The notes below the pieces were generated by a model. That model was not told where the DNA came from, made no database searches, and saw nothing but the letters and a program-made list of their open reading frames with translations. 64,000 nt of DNA from Plotosus lineatus (taxonomy: Eukaryota; Chordata; Actinopteri; Siluriformes; Plotosidae), in assembly GCA_024760905.1 (NCBI GenBank), contig CM045729.1, forward strand, positions 75,066,550-75,130,549, given 5' to 3'. The position numbers and the translations under genes are program-made. Shown piece after piece: positions 34,579-45,227 of the stretch. Position 1 is the first letter of the stretch. Every line of letters begins with the position of its first letter.

Positions 34579-34651
34579 TGCATGTTATTTTATATCAACA
34601 CGGAGCATTTAATTGATGTTAACTTGCTTTAAATAAAGGTAATTTAGGGCC

Positions 34652-34654
<3 letters not shown>

Positions 34655-34704
<50 letters not shown>
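34655..34704. repeat. (GT)n microsatellite
   Basis: About 24 GT units. Confidence 0.95.
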
Positions 34705-34707
<3 letters not shown>

Positions 34708-35039
34708 GCTCCTACTGCTACTCTTTATAAATGCATAATCATCAAATTCCGACATTTTCATCAACCTTTTATCTCTTTCCAGCTCCAGTTACAACATCTC
34801 TAAAATCACTCATATTCGTGCCATGATACACCTCTAAAAACATGTGCTGTGAGTATTAGACTTACAGATAGATTTCTGCAACCTAATAAATCAGGGTGAA
34901 CATCTGATTGTTGTCCCACTAATAGAAAACACCTGACCTGTATTTCACATTTAAAATTAATAATTTAAGAGGTTCACATACTTTTGTGTATACCTAATAT
35001 GTTAGCTTGGTATATTTCTATTAATTAAATTTACATGTA

Positions 35040-35042
<3 letters not shown>
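34705..35042. other. Intronic DNA, nothing recognised
   Basis: No gene or shared repeat. Confidence 0.5.

Positions 35043-35090
<48 letters not shown>
35043..35090. repeat. (GT)n microsatellite
   Basis: About 23 GT units, directly before a SINE tail fragment. Confidence 0.95.
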
Positions 35091-35216
35091 GCCCTGCAAT
35101 TGTCTGGTGAGTTGTTCCAAATAGCCCATCTTCAATACGTGTGAGTGGAGTTAGGCTTCAGCCTCCCCTGTGACCCTAATAGGATTACGTACTTTGGCAA
35201 ATGAGTGAGATATGTG
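35090..35216 (+). mobile_element. SINE tail fragment, diverged
   Basis: tgccctgcaattgtctggtg ... gtgaccctaataggattacg ... gcaaatgagtgag. Confidence 0.55.
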
Positions 35217-36248
35217 AATGAAAGTATAAATATAACAATTTATTTTCTTGTTCAGTGCTAAATAAGGATTAAGATTAAAATCCATATGTCCTTTGACACC
35301 GGACTGGCTTACATTCATATTTGTCATGCTTTTAGCAATAAAAGTAAGTGATAAAAAGATTTTCAGTTATCAGTATAGCGAGAATTAGATGCCGCTCATT
35401 GTAGCCTGCTATATTGGACACATTCATTAAAAAACCAATGGAACAAAGAATATCTCCCCTCCTTGAATCACCTTATCGTGGTGGAGGGGTTGCGTGTCCT
35501 AATGATCCTAGGAGCTATGTTTTCGGGATGTTATGCTTCTGGTAGGGTCACCCGAGCCAAACAGGTCTAAAGTGAAGGTCCGGGTGAAGTACGGTTCAAA
35601 AGACCCCTATGAAGACAAACACAAAGACACAGTTTCCCTTACTCGGGCATGGGTCACCAGGTTCCCTTCTTGGAGCCAGTCTGGTGGTCGGCCATCTGCC
35701 CATGGAGCCCGGCTGGACCCAGCCCAAAGAGGAGACATGGGTCCGCCCCCCCATGAACCCACCACCTGTGGGAGGGGCTATAGGGGTTGGGTGCATTGTG
35801 AGTTGGGTGGCAACCAAAGGCATGGATTCTGTTAGGCCGATCCTTGGCTACTGACTCTGACTCTTGGGACAGGCAATGTCACCTCTCTTGGAGAGAAGTA
35901 GCCTGAGCTGATGCGTGAGGTGGAGGAGAACCAACTAGATATATTCAGCTTTACCTCAGCACATAGCTTGGGCTCAGGAACCAGCCATCTCGAGAGGGGT
36001 TGGATCTTATTCCATTCTGGAGTTACTCATGGGGAGTAACTGGACAGTCAGGTTAAGAGAGCAGCTGAGCTGTCAACCGATCACGACCTGGTGATATGCT
36101 GGTTCCGATGGCCGGGGAGGCCACCCTCCAAACCTGGCAGGCCCAAGTGTGTAGTTAGGGTCTCTTGGGAACGTTTGGCAATCTCCTGTCAGAGGGGCCT
36201 TTAACTCCCACCTCTGGCAGAGCTACAACCACACCCTGAAGGAGGCGG

Positions 36249-37140
36249 GTGACGTATTCAAACGGGCCATGTTTTGTGCCCCCATTGATGAGTTGGCAGC
36301 CCGTGGGAGCAAACGGGTATCGGCAGGCCAAATGTGCTGCAGCCCGAGCTGAGCATGGAAGGAGTTTGGTGAGGGCCTGGAAAGCGATTATCAGTTGGCC
36401 TAAAAACAGTTCTGGACCACTATCCGATGCCTCAGGAGAGGGAAGCAGTTCTCCACAAATGCTGTTTACTGTGGAATTCCGGAGCTGCTCACCTCGACAG
36501 GGAATGTTTTTGGGAGGTGGAAGGAATTCTTCGAGGACCTACTCAATCCCACCAACTCCATGGAAGAGGAAGACCCTCGAGGTTTGGGTGGGGGTCCATC
36601 CATCACTAGAGCTGAGGTCTCTGAGGTAGTCAAAAAGCTCCTTGGTGGTCGGGCTTCGGGGGTGGATGAGTCCGCCCTGAATATCTCAGAGTTCTGGATG
36701 TTGTAGGACTGTCTTGGTTGACAGGAGGGACCAGTGTGGTTTTCGTCCAGGCTGCGGCACTCTTGACCAATTCTCAACGTTCTACAGCAGTGGTCCCCAA
36801 CCTTTTTATCACCACGGACCGGTCATAGATTGTATTGTAAATATAACATTTATATAAATTATTATTATATATTATTTGCTCAGACTCAGATAATAAATAA
36901 AACAGAAATAATGAATAATTTGTTCTGTGGACCGGTCCCAATTGAGCCACGGCCCGGTGGTTGGAGACCACTGCTCTACAGGATCTTGGAGTGGGCATGG
37001 GGGTTTGCCCAATCTGTCCACATGTGTTTTGTGGATTTATAGAAGTTCAGATTCTGTTCAGAACTTTTATGGACAGAATTTCTACGTGCAGCTGAGGTGG
37101 AAAGGGGTTTTGGTTTAATGACCATTGGATCTCCTCTCTG
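36249..37140 (+). pseudogene. R2 LINE reverse transcriptase region, broken
   Basis: Pieces in different frames: RWKEFFEDLLNP and GGPSITRAEVSEVVKKLLGG (about 36518-36660, the linker before the RT core), then GVDESALNISEFW, then after the MITE AWGFAQSVHMCFVDL (37000-37041, motif A region ending at a stop). Motif C survives as FLWMTLS-like sequence near 37140-37160. Confidence 0.6.
36788..36973. mobile_element. hAT-type MITE nested in RTE LINE
   Basis: Starts cagtggtccccaacctttt and ends ggttggagaccactg: inverted ends of about 15 bases typical of hAT elements. Flanked by ttctacag (36780-36787) and ctctacag (36974-36981), an 8-base target duplication with one change. Non-coding. Confidence 0.9.
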
Positions 37141-37309
37141 CTTTTTGTGGATGACGTTGTCTTTTTAGCTTCATCAATCCAGAGCCTCCAGCTCTCATTG
37201 GAGTTATTCGCAGTCAAGTGCGAAGCAGCCACGATGAGAATCAGTACCTTCAAGTGCGAGGCCATAGTTCTCAGCCAGAAAGGAGTGGAATGCACACTCT
37301 GGGTCTGGA

Positions 37310-37975
37310 ATGAGATCCTGCCCCAAGTGGAGGAGTTCAAGTGTCTCAGAGTCTTGTTCACGAGTGAGGGGAAGGATGGAGCGGGAGATCGATAGGTGGA
37401 TCACTGCAGCCTCTGCTGTAAACCGGAGCTTGTACCAGTCCGTCAGGGTGAAGAGGAAGCTGAGCCACAAGGTAAAGTTCTCAATTTACCAGTCAATCTA
37501 CGTTCCAACCCTCACCTTTCGTCAAGAGCTTTGGGTAGTGACCAAAACAACAAGATCGCGGACACAAGCAGCTGAAATGAGCTTCCTTCGCTGGGTGGCA
37601 GGACTCTCCCTTAGAGATAAGGTGAGAAGTTCAGCCATCAGGGTGGAGCTCGAAGTAGAACTGCTGCTCCTGCGTATTAAGAAGATCCAGTTCAGGTGGC
37701 TCAGGCATCTGGTTAGAATGTCTCCCAAACACCTTCCTGGAATGATGTTTCAGGCATGTCCAACCAGGAGGAGACCCCGGGGTCGACCTAGAACATGCTG
37801 GAGGGATTATGCCTCTCGGCTGGTCTGGGAATGCCTTGGTGTCCCCCAGAAGAGCTGGAGGAAGTGGCTGGGAAGAGGGACGTCTGGACCTCATTGCTTA
37901 GGCTGCTGCACACGCAACTTGGCCCCAGACGAAGTGGAGAAAGATGAAGATAAAGGTGAAGATTATTTCACTTGA
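37310..37975 (+). pseudogene. R2 LINE ORF C-terminus
   Basis: 221 codons open. SLYQSVRVKRKLSHKVKFSI, TLTFRQELWVVTKTTRSRTQ, AAEMSFLRWVAGLSLRDKVR, FRWLRHLVRMSPKHLPG and RRRPRGRPRTCWRDYASRLV are the conserved tail of this LINE group. It also has an N-terminal frameshift relative to 37147-37395 (KCEAIVLSQKG). Confidence 0.75.
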
Positions 37976-37980
37976 CCTTA

Positions 37981-38315
37981 TCAACACATAGCAAGGCAAC
38001 GTTTATTTAGAAATACATACACTCAATAGCAGTGATGTAGATTATTTACATCATTTACAGTCCGTACAAAGCATACAGTATGTGAATATATGCCTGTCTC
38101 ATCAAACTGTCCTTCACAGAAACCTAAATTCTCCGATCATGTGGCCTTTTAAAAATGTGCCAGTGGACCAATAGTGTATTTCTGTGTATGCTTGTTATCC
38201 ATGTTGGTACAGTAACATTACAATATACAAAAATCATTAAGTTTTGTAGCTTACATGCCATGGTAATGTACAATTCACAAGCGTTTCTAAAGACTCTACA
38301 CTCTCTGTACACATA
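37981..38315. other. Intronic DNA, nothing recognised
   Basis: No gene or shared repeat seen. Confidence 0.5.
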
Positions 38316-38318
38316 CAC

Positions 38319-38373
<55 letters not shown>
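38316..38373. repeat. (AC)n microsatellite
   Basis: About 27 AC units. A (GT)n tract lies 145 bases to the right, so the two could pair. Confidence 0.95.
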
Positions 38374-38377
<4 letters not shown>

Positions 38378-38513
38378 TAAAATTATGGTATCCCTGTGTT
38401 ATATGCATAGGTCACATATCTGTTAGAAGTTCAATTTATTGCAATGTTAACATATGTGCTTTGTACGATGTGTGAGTAAAAACACTTCAGAAACACTCAG
38501 TGTGAATGTGAAA

Positions 38514-38515
<2 letters not shown>

Positions 38516-38566
<51 letters not shown>
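38516..38566. repeat. (GT)n microsatellite
   Basis: About 25 GT units, complementary to the AC tract at 38316-38373. Confidence 0.95.
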
Positions 38567-38567
<1 letters not shown>

Positions 38568-38964
38568 TTGTTTTGTCATCCCCAGGGTAAGTGTGATCAG
38601 TGTGATTCCTAGACAGTAAAATATGCAGTGGTTCTACACATGACTAATTACAGATGCTCCCCGACTTACGTTTTAGTTCGGTTCCTAACGGCCAGACGTA
38701 AGGTGAAAAAAACGTAAGTTGTTACTGTATGTTCCAGTGACGTATGACGTTCAACTGTACTATACATCCATAAATACCATTACCATATCTCATAAACACC
38801 CCTAAATCAATTATTATAAACATAACATTGTAAAATAATATCAAATATATCAAATAATATCAACAGTAATTTCAAATAAATGAAATTCAAGCAAAATAAT
38901 TTCAAATACTGCAGATAAATTTTAATCAAATTTACTCATCAAATATCAAATAAGTTTTCAAATA

Positions 38965-39175
38965 CATTACCTTTAACATTATCTATGATGTGTTCTTTCT
39001 GCTTGTAAATGGTTCTGATGGTCGACGGAGCTATTTGGAAGAAACGTGCAACATTGACATGTTTTTCACCAGTATCGATTTTCTTGATAATAGCCATCTA
39101 AATTTCTAACAAGATGGCTTGCCGCTTTTTCTGATTACCACTATCACTAGTAGGCTTACGCTTCTGACCATCCAT
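38965..39175 (-). pseudogene. Tigger-like transposase N-terminal fragment (T4)
   Basis: Reads from ATG at 39175: MDGQKRKPTSDSGNQKKRQA, ILLEI, then a stop, then in the same frame MAIIKKIDTGEKHVNVARFF and QIAPSTIRTIYKQKEHI. The second block is the CENP-B-like helix-turn-helix. One stop codon is the only damage in about 70 codons. The frame fades by about 38970. Confidence 0.75.
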
Positions 39176-39398
39176 ATTTGCTTAGGGTTACAAAAGTCCA
39201 CAAAACGGTGTAAACACAAAGATCACAGAGACGACGTCTTAACACAAAGGTAACACGCGGTGAACTGGGAAGAAGGAGGGGCACGTTCAGTCTGTCGTTT
39301 GTAAACAATGGACTCAGCATCATGCAGAAGTAGCGTATTACGTCAGCGTACTACGTAGGTACGTCTTGTACTACGTACAGAGAGCATGCTAAACTGAA

Positions 39399-39401
<3 letters not shown>

Positions 39402-39464
<63 letters not shown>
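39402..39464. repeat. (TA)n followed by poly(T)
   Basis: About 14 TA units and about 35 T, inside the right part of the T4 element. Confidence 0.9.
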
Positions 39465-39467
<3 letters not shown>

Positions 39468-39607
39468 TGTAAAATCGAAAAACATGTAAAACAAATGAAT
39501 GATCGTAAGTCGGGGAGCGTCACTGACTCTAGTGCACTTGTTTAATAATTGTCTACCAATTGCAACTTTTCGAGATAAATTAAAAAAAATATTCACTCTT
39601 GAAATTT

Positions 39608-39830
39608 TGGATTCCTCCCACAGTCCAAAAACATGCGCAGATGGCTAATTGGCTATTTCAAATCACCCCTCGGTGTGAGTGTGAGTATGAATGGTTGTGT
39701 GAGTGCTGGAACTGTCATGACCTGGCAAGCTGTCCAGGGTGTTCCTTTCTTTCGCCCAGAGTCGTTTGAGAAGGGCGTCAGCCTCTCCTTGACCCTCATT
39801 AGAATTAAGCGGTTCAGAAAATGAATGGAG
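39608..39830 (+). mobile_element. SINE family B, 5' truncated
   Basis: From ggattcctcccacagtccaa through cacccctcggtgtgagtgtg to the L2-like tail (ctcattagaattaagcggtt, cagaaaatgaatgg). Confidence 0.75.
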
Positions 39831-40311
39831 GATTGATTCAATCTTAAATCTTTAGTTAAGTCACATTTCTTAGCCACATGGAAAATTTCACAACATAGAG
39901 TTTAAAAAACTGTTGTATAAAATTAGAAGAGCTCATTCATTAAATACACATAAATGTCTCCAAGCTTATTGACTTTTAACGACCAAAACTAAATTATGTG
40001 AGGTTTGCTATTAGGTTTCAAGATCATTACAGCAGTAAAGCTGTATTAAATTATATCCTTTCCAGAATTAGTGCCAGTTAAGATTGAATATCAAAATGGT
40101 TTAATGAGCCATCTGGTAAATGCTTCTCAGAATTTATGAAAAATAAACTAATTTTGTGATGATAAATCACATCCTTTTTTATTTTTTATTTTTTTATTAT
40201 AAGGTTAAAAAATAAGATGCCATTTTAATGTATTATTTCAATATCTTATGACAATTGTGGCATAACAACACGAGGTTGATACTTAATTAGAAGTCACATT
40301 GATGTTTTAGG
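39831..40311. other. Intronic DNA, nothing recognised
   Basis: No gene or shared repeat. Confidence 0.5.
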
Positions 40312-40662
40312 GTGGGACGGTGGCATAGTGGTTAGCACGTCCACCTCACAGCAAGAAGATTCTGGGTTTGATTCCCAGCTCAGGCATTTCTGTGTGGAAT
40401 TCGCATGCTCTCCACGTGATTGTGGGGGTTTCCTCTGGGTACTCCTGTTTCTTCCCACATTCCAAAAACATGCTCAGTAAGCTAATTGGCTATTCCAATT
40501 CACCCCTGAGTGTGAGTATGAATGGTTGTGTAAGTGCTGGTCCTGTGATGGCCTGCTGAGTTGTCCAGGGTGTACTCGACCTCACCCAGTGTCGGCTGAG
40601 ATGGGCACCAGTTTCTCTTTGACGCTAATTAATATTAAGTGGTTCAGAAAATGAATGAATTA
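40312..40662 (+). mobile_element. SINE family B, full length
   Basis: Head gggacggtggcatagtggtt with A-box-like tagtggttagc and B-box gggtttgattccc, then body (tgtgtggaattcgcatgctc, cccacattccaaaaacatgc, cacccctgagtgtgagtatg) and the tail common to both SINE families (gctaattaatattaagtggt, tcagaaaatgaatgaat). Best reference copy of family B. Confidence 0.85.
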
Positions 40663-40715
40663 CCAAAGCATACCTCAAACCTTCAAAGTGAATAACAAGG
40701 TCATATAATATCAAA

Positions 40716-41058
40716 ACACGGCAGTGGTGGCCTTGCAGTAAATTGCTGGATCACTGATCCCAAGGTTGGGGGATCGAGCCCTACTTTCAACAGGTTGTCA
40801 CTGTCCCCCCAGTGCAGCTAACTGGGTTATTAAAGGCCAGCCATGTCTCTTACTGTCTATGGTGTGAGACATGTAACTATTGCAGATTTTCGTAAAGAGT
40901 AGGCTACATAGCCATCAGCATGTTTCTGCCCTGTGATGGCCTGGCACACTGTCCAGGGTGTACTCTGCCCTTGCACAGAGTCGGCTGAGACGGGCGCCAG
41001 CCTCCCTGTGACCTAAATTAGTATTAAGCAGTTCAGAACATGAATGAATGAATGAATA
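40716..41058 (+). mobile_element. SINE family A, full length
   Basis: Head acggcagtggtggccttgca, B-box-like ggatcgagcccta, body, and tail taaattagtattaagcagtt, then cagaacatgaatgaatg. Follows a family B copy in the same direction. Confidence 0.85.
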
Positions 41059-41537
41059 ATATCAAACAAGCATGACAGCTTTTTAACTCAGGTATTTTCA
41101 GTTCAGTGAAACTGTGGAAGAATTACTTCACTGGAAATTTGTCCCATAGAAACATTTTCACTTTGCCATGGTCACCGATTCTCAATTCCTGGAACTCAAC
41201 AAAATAGTGTCTTAAACAATTTTTTAAAGGTAGTGCCAATGTTGCTTTCTTCAGATAAAACAACAAACCACCTGTTATCAAATGCTGTCCGAATTCAATG
41301 GAGGCTAATAAAGTGCGAAACTCATTTTTAAACGCATTAAACAAGTCAGCCAATAAATTCAGCCAACAGGCTATAAAAATGCCCTGAGCCATGAAGCCTG
41401 GAGATCTCATTAAAATTGGGGATTAAAATCTCCATTAAATCCATTAAAATCTTTACTTTTTTCATAACTCTATATTTGTATTAGGTAACTATCTTCATGG
41501 TGTATATGACTAGAATAGTAATCCAGTAATAATAATA
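41059..41537. other. Intronic DNA, nothing recognised
   Basis: No gene or shared repeat. Confidence 0.5.
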
Positions 41538-42296
41538 CAGGGATCCCTCGCTACTTCACGCTTCAATTCATGCGGTTTTGGTGCATTGTGATTTTTTTTT
41601 TTTTTTTTTTTTAAATATTCATCATCATCATCATCTTCTTCTTCTTCCGCTTAATCCAGGGTCGGGTCGCGAGGGCAGCAACCTAAGCAAAGAGGTCCAG
41701 ATGTCCCTCTCCCGAGCCACTTCCTCCAACTCTCCCGGGGGGGGACACCGAGGCGGTCCCAGACAAGCCGAGAGACATAGTCCCTCCAGCGTGGTCTAGG
41801 TCGACCCCGGGGTCTCTTCCCGGTTGGACATGCCCGAAACACCACACCAGGGAGGCGTCCGGGGGGCATTCTGACCAGATGCCCGAGCCACCTCAACTGG
41901 CCCCTCTCTGAATATTTAAATATTCATCAAATTAAAATATAAGGAAATTAAGGAAGAATAGGGAAAAAAGTTAAGGAAAATGCCGCAAAAACAAAGCCAA
42001 TTATGCAAAAAAAAAAAAAAAAAAAAAAAAAAAACAGCTGAGTGCATGCACGCACATATCTATATGTATGTGTGTGTATTTATAATTTATTTACATCTTA
42101 TGCATTATTTTTTTATGTTTAATTGTCGTTATAAACATTTATAGCATTGAATATGTTTTTATTGATATTATATGCGCATATACATGTACGTATACGTCAG
42201 TGGGGGGGGGGGTGAGGTGGTGATCCTACTTTGCGGATTTCGATGGTCGCGTGGGGATCTCGGTCCCAATGAACCACGGAAAGTGAGGGATCCCTG
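41538..42296 (+). mobile_element. MITE family M, copy B, with nested RTE 3' end
   Basis: Flanked by TA. Inverted ends are cagggatccctcgctacttc and, read from the right, cagggatccctcactttccg. The middle shares gttaaggaaaatgccgcaaa and aagccaattatgcaaaa with copies C, D and E. An RTE fragment (41625-41914) is inserted near the left end, and an A28 run lies at about 42007. Confidence 0.85.
41625..41914 (-). mobile_element. RTE/Rex3-like LINE (family R2) 3' end, nested
   Basis: The minus strand encodes MRWLGHLVRMPPGRLPGVVF, then GRPRPRWRDYVSRLVWDRLG, like 37310-37975, and ends 'accctggattaagcgg' with a (GAA)n(GAT)n tail. It is flanked by tttaaatattcatca at 41610-41624 and 41915-41929, a 15-base target duplication. 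Confidence 0.85.
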
Positions 42297-42359
42297 TAAT
42301 ATATTATTACCAATGACCACAACAACAGCAATCAATATCATCAATCACAGTAGCATCAG

Positions 42360-42580
42360 CATCATCTTCTTCTTCTTCTTTTCCTTTCAGCTTTTTCCCT
42401 TTCTCAGGGGTCGCCACAGTGAATCATCTGATTTGCATGTTTGATTTGGCATAGGTTTTTATGTCGGGTGCCCTTCCTGATACAACCCTTTAACAAGGGG
42501 CAGAAACACGCTAACGGCTATGCAGCCTACTCTAGACGAAAGTCAGCAATGGTTCTTTTACATGAACCTCTCACCATAGA
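42360..42580 (-). mobile_element. SINE with RTE-like tail, head missing
   Basis: Reversed tail tcttcttcttcttttccttt, cagctttttccctttctcag, 'gccacagtgaatcatctg', then 'ttatgtcgggtgcccttcct' and aaagtcagcaatggttcttt. It stops at ctcaccataga, before the tRNA-like head. Confidence 0.8.
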
Positions 42581-42736
42581 ACTCAAAAAAACAAATCTTA
42601 AGGATTCCTAAAAAACTAAGGAACCTGTTGAGTCAAGTTTTGTTTGTAAATAAATAAATAAATAAACAAATAAATAAATACTGTACAAGTATTCCACGCT
42701 AATTTGCGCTTCAATTCATATGGCTTCAGTGCATCG

Positions 42737-42742
<6 letters not shown>

Positions 42743-42810
<68 letters not shown>
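42743..42810. repeat. (AT)n microsatellite
   Basis: About 34 AT units between the MITE and the 5' edge of the RTE insert. Confidence 0.95.
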
Positions 42811-42813
<3 letters not shown>

Positions 42814-43394
42814 TACTTAGGCTCAACAATCCAGAGCAATGGAGAGTGTGGAAAAGAGGTGAAGAAGCGTGTGCAGGCAGGCTGGAATGGTTGGAGAAAA
42901 GTATCCGGTGTGATGTGCGATAGGAGAGTGTCAGCAAGAATGAAGGGAAAAGTGTACAAGATGGTGGTGAGGCCAGCGATGTTGTATGGCTTAGAAACAG
43001 TGGCGCTGAGGAAAAGGCAGGAGGCAGAGCTGGAGGTAGCGGAGATGAAAATGTTGAGGTTCTCTCTGGGAGTAACGAGGATGGATAGGATCAGAAATGA
43101 GTATATCAGAGGGACAGCCCACGTAAGATGTTTTGGAGACAAAGTCAGAGAGGCTAGATTGAGATGGTTTGGACATGTACAGAGGAGGGATAGTGAGTAT
43201 ATTGGCAGTAGGATGCTGAGGTTGGAACTACCAGGCAGAAGGCCTCGAGGAAGACCGAAGAAGAGATTTATGGATGTGGTGAAGGAAGACATGAAGGTCG
43301 TTGGAGTCAGAAAAGAAGATGCGGAGGACAGGGTGAGGTGGAGGCGGATGATTTGCTGTGGCGACCCCTGAAGGGAGCAGCCGAAAGTAAAAGA

Positions 43395-43397
<3 letters not shown>
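42811..43397 (+). mobile_element. RTE-type LINE (family R1) 3' end, nested in MITE
   Basis: From aagtacttaggctcaacaat to gcagccgaaagtaaaagaag. An open frame of ~185 codons encodes KYLGSTIQSNGECGKEVKKR, VQAGWNGWRKVSGVMCDRRV, LYGLETVALRKRQEAELEVA, RWFGHVQRRDSEYIG and RRPRGRPKKRFMD, ending ICCGDP before a stop. It is the least damaged R1 copy. AT repeats flank both sides. Confidence 0.9.
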
Positions 43398-43440
<43 letters not shown>

Positions 43441-43861
43441 TTATAAATATATATATAACAAATTTAAAAAAAAAGCTAATTAAGGAAGAATAGGGAGAAA
43501 AAGTTAAGGAAAATGCCACAAAACAAGGCCAATTATGCAGAAAAAATTAAACGAAGAAAAACAAAAACTAACCCAAAACCCCCCATCAAAACTTAGATCT
43601 TTATGTGAGGCGCGCATCTGTGTGCGCGTGCATGTCTGTATGTGTGTGTATTTATATTTTATTTCCATCTCATGCATTATTTTTGAATGTTTCATTGTTA
43701 TTATAAGCATTAATAGCATTGAATATGTTTTTATTGATATTCTATACACATATACATGTATGTATACATTAGTCGGGCAGGGTTGATCCTACTTCACAGA
43801 ATTCAGTGGGCACGTGGAGGGGTCTCGGTCCCAAGTAACTGCAGAAAGTGAAGGATCGCTG

Positions 43862-44149
43862 TAAATAAATAAATATTTCCCTTACCCTCTCTTTTAGATA
43901 TCTGCACATGCCCCCACTGATAGCCCCACTTTCAAAACCTGCTAACTTACGTTATAAACTATAGCTGAAGAAGCGAAACTCTGTCAGATGCCTATAAAAT
44001 CTGATTTGTCTTAAAAACTGACCAACATGACTTAGCAAGTTTTGCAAGTGGACTCCGTAAATAAAAATAATAATAACAAGAGCCCGGTTAACACAGAATC
44101 CAATTTGAAGACCAGCCAGAAACCTGAACACATTTGTGCCTGACTTGTT
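43862..44149. other. Intronic DNA, nothing recognised
   Basis: No gene or shared repeat. Confidence 0.45.
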
Positions 44150-44990
44150 CATTCACTACCTAAGCTCACTGTATAGGGAATTAAATGCAAAGGACTATAT
44201 AGTGAGCAATGACACTGATCCTCATTGCCATTAATTATGTGATGCTGTTAACTACTTAAAACATGACAGGTCAACATCAACTGAGATGGTGCACCATCTG
44301 GAAGAAACACATGCTGTTCTTCAATAAATCAGATTTGAAGCTTTGCTTTGGATCAATTTCTTTCATAGTATTATCACTTTATTTTTCACATTTTATGTCT
44401 ATATTTTTTGAATTTGTTTCACTTCCTCCATCCATTTAAAAGAACAGAAGTGTACACTGCTCTTCACAGTGTATGTATGATGCAGTAAGTGCACTAGATA
44501 GTGTATAATTATTGTCACCATATATTCAGACACCATTACAAAATGGAAAATTCCCCATATAGTACACTCTATAGCACAGGTGTCAAACACAAGGACCTTG
44601 GGCGAAATCTGGCCCAGGAACGTATTTTATTTGACCCGGGAGAGCTTTTAAAGAATATGATTATCAAGCATTCTTTGCATCAACCGTCACTATAAAGTGT
44701 AATTCATCACCCATCCACTAGGTAGCAGCAACAAGTAAGCAGCTAGGCATTCATGATTTAAGAAAGTTTACAATCCAGCTTGTTGCATTCCACCGTTATC
44801 AGCAAAGGAACATAAATAAAGAGAAATGTGTAAAATGCCTAAACTGCTCATTTTGCCATGTTTTGCACTTTTTGCATGGATGTTATTTGGCCCTTGGTGA
44901 CCTGGAAATGTAGTAATGTGGCCCTAAGTGAAAATGAGTTGGACACCTCTGCTCTATAGTAAGCAGTGAGCAATGTAGGACAGAGGGTAT
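44150..44990. mobile_element. MITE family P, copy 1, interrupted by a hAT MITE
   Basis: Starts cattcactacctaagctcac and ends cagtgagcaatgtaggacag. Internal blocks (acatgacaggtcaacatcaa, ggtgcaccatctgg, 'taattattgtcacc', aaaatggaaaattccc) match copy 2 at 54231-54485. The hAT MITE at 44575-44951 splits it. Confidence 0.6.
44575..44951. mobile_element. hAT-type MITE with 8-base target duplication
   Basis: Begins cacaggtgtcaaacacaagg and ends tgagttggacacctctg. Both flanks carry ctctatag (44567-44574 and 44952-44959) exactly. The 377-base length and absence of coding sequence fit a non-autonomous hAT element. Confidence 0.9.
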
Positions 44991-45227
44991 GGTTATTACA
45001 CCAGAGATATATGATATATATCAGGGATCTGGAATCTTTTTGACTAAGAGAGTAAAAAAAAAGACATATTTTAAAATCTAATCCTCTGAGAGCCATATAT
45101 CAATACTGAGTACAACTAAATTGAAAAAGAAGACCAACAATTTGAGAGTATAATAAGACTCTAAATTTATTTTAAATGGCATTGTCATAATGAAGTTATT
45201 TATTAATAAGAAAAGTACTTCTTACTA

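Larger units (their letters stand above)
35455..37980 (+). mobile_element. RTE/Rex3-like LINE (family R2), degenerate, with nested hAT MITE
   Basis: The 5' part begins ccttatcgtggtggaggggt, a 5' region I associate with fish RTE-type LINEs. A broken ORF follows for ~2.5 kb. The 3' half encodes the C-terminal region of the reverse transcriptase protein. A 186-base hAT MITE interrupts the reverse transcriptase part. The element is old: several stops and frameshifts in every block. The name Rex3 is from memory of protein phrases, so 'RTE-type' is the safer label. Confidence 0.75.
38651..39525 (-). mobile_element. Tigger-like element, family T4
   Basis: Left end after TA: cagatgctccccgacttacg. 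Right end: cgtaagtcggggagcgtcac. These are good inverted ends. The element holds a transposase N-terminal fragment and, near its right end, (TA)n followed by about 38 T. The internal catalytic part is deleted. Confidence 0.85.
42686..43861 (+). mobile_element. MITE family M, copy C, with nested RTE 3' end
   Basis: Left end after TA: caagtattccacgctaattt; right end gaaagtgaaggatcgctg then TA. The body after 43480 matches copies B and D. The RTE fragment 42811-43397 and AT tracts sit inside. Confidence 0.8.

Noticed and set aside
35533..35835. 100-codon frame near the start of the R2 LINE
   Set aside because: It lies in the LINE 5' region, is GC-rich by origin, and both strands are open there; no known domain.
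41578..41799. Frame with poly-Phe and His-rich start
   Set aside because: Translation of a poly(T) and CAT-repeat junction, antisense to the R2 LINE fragment.
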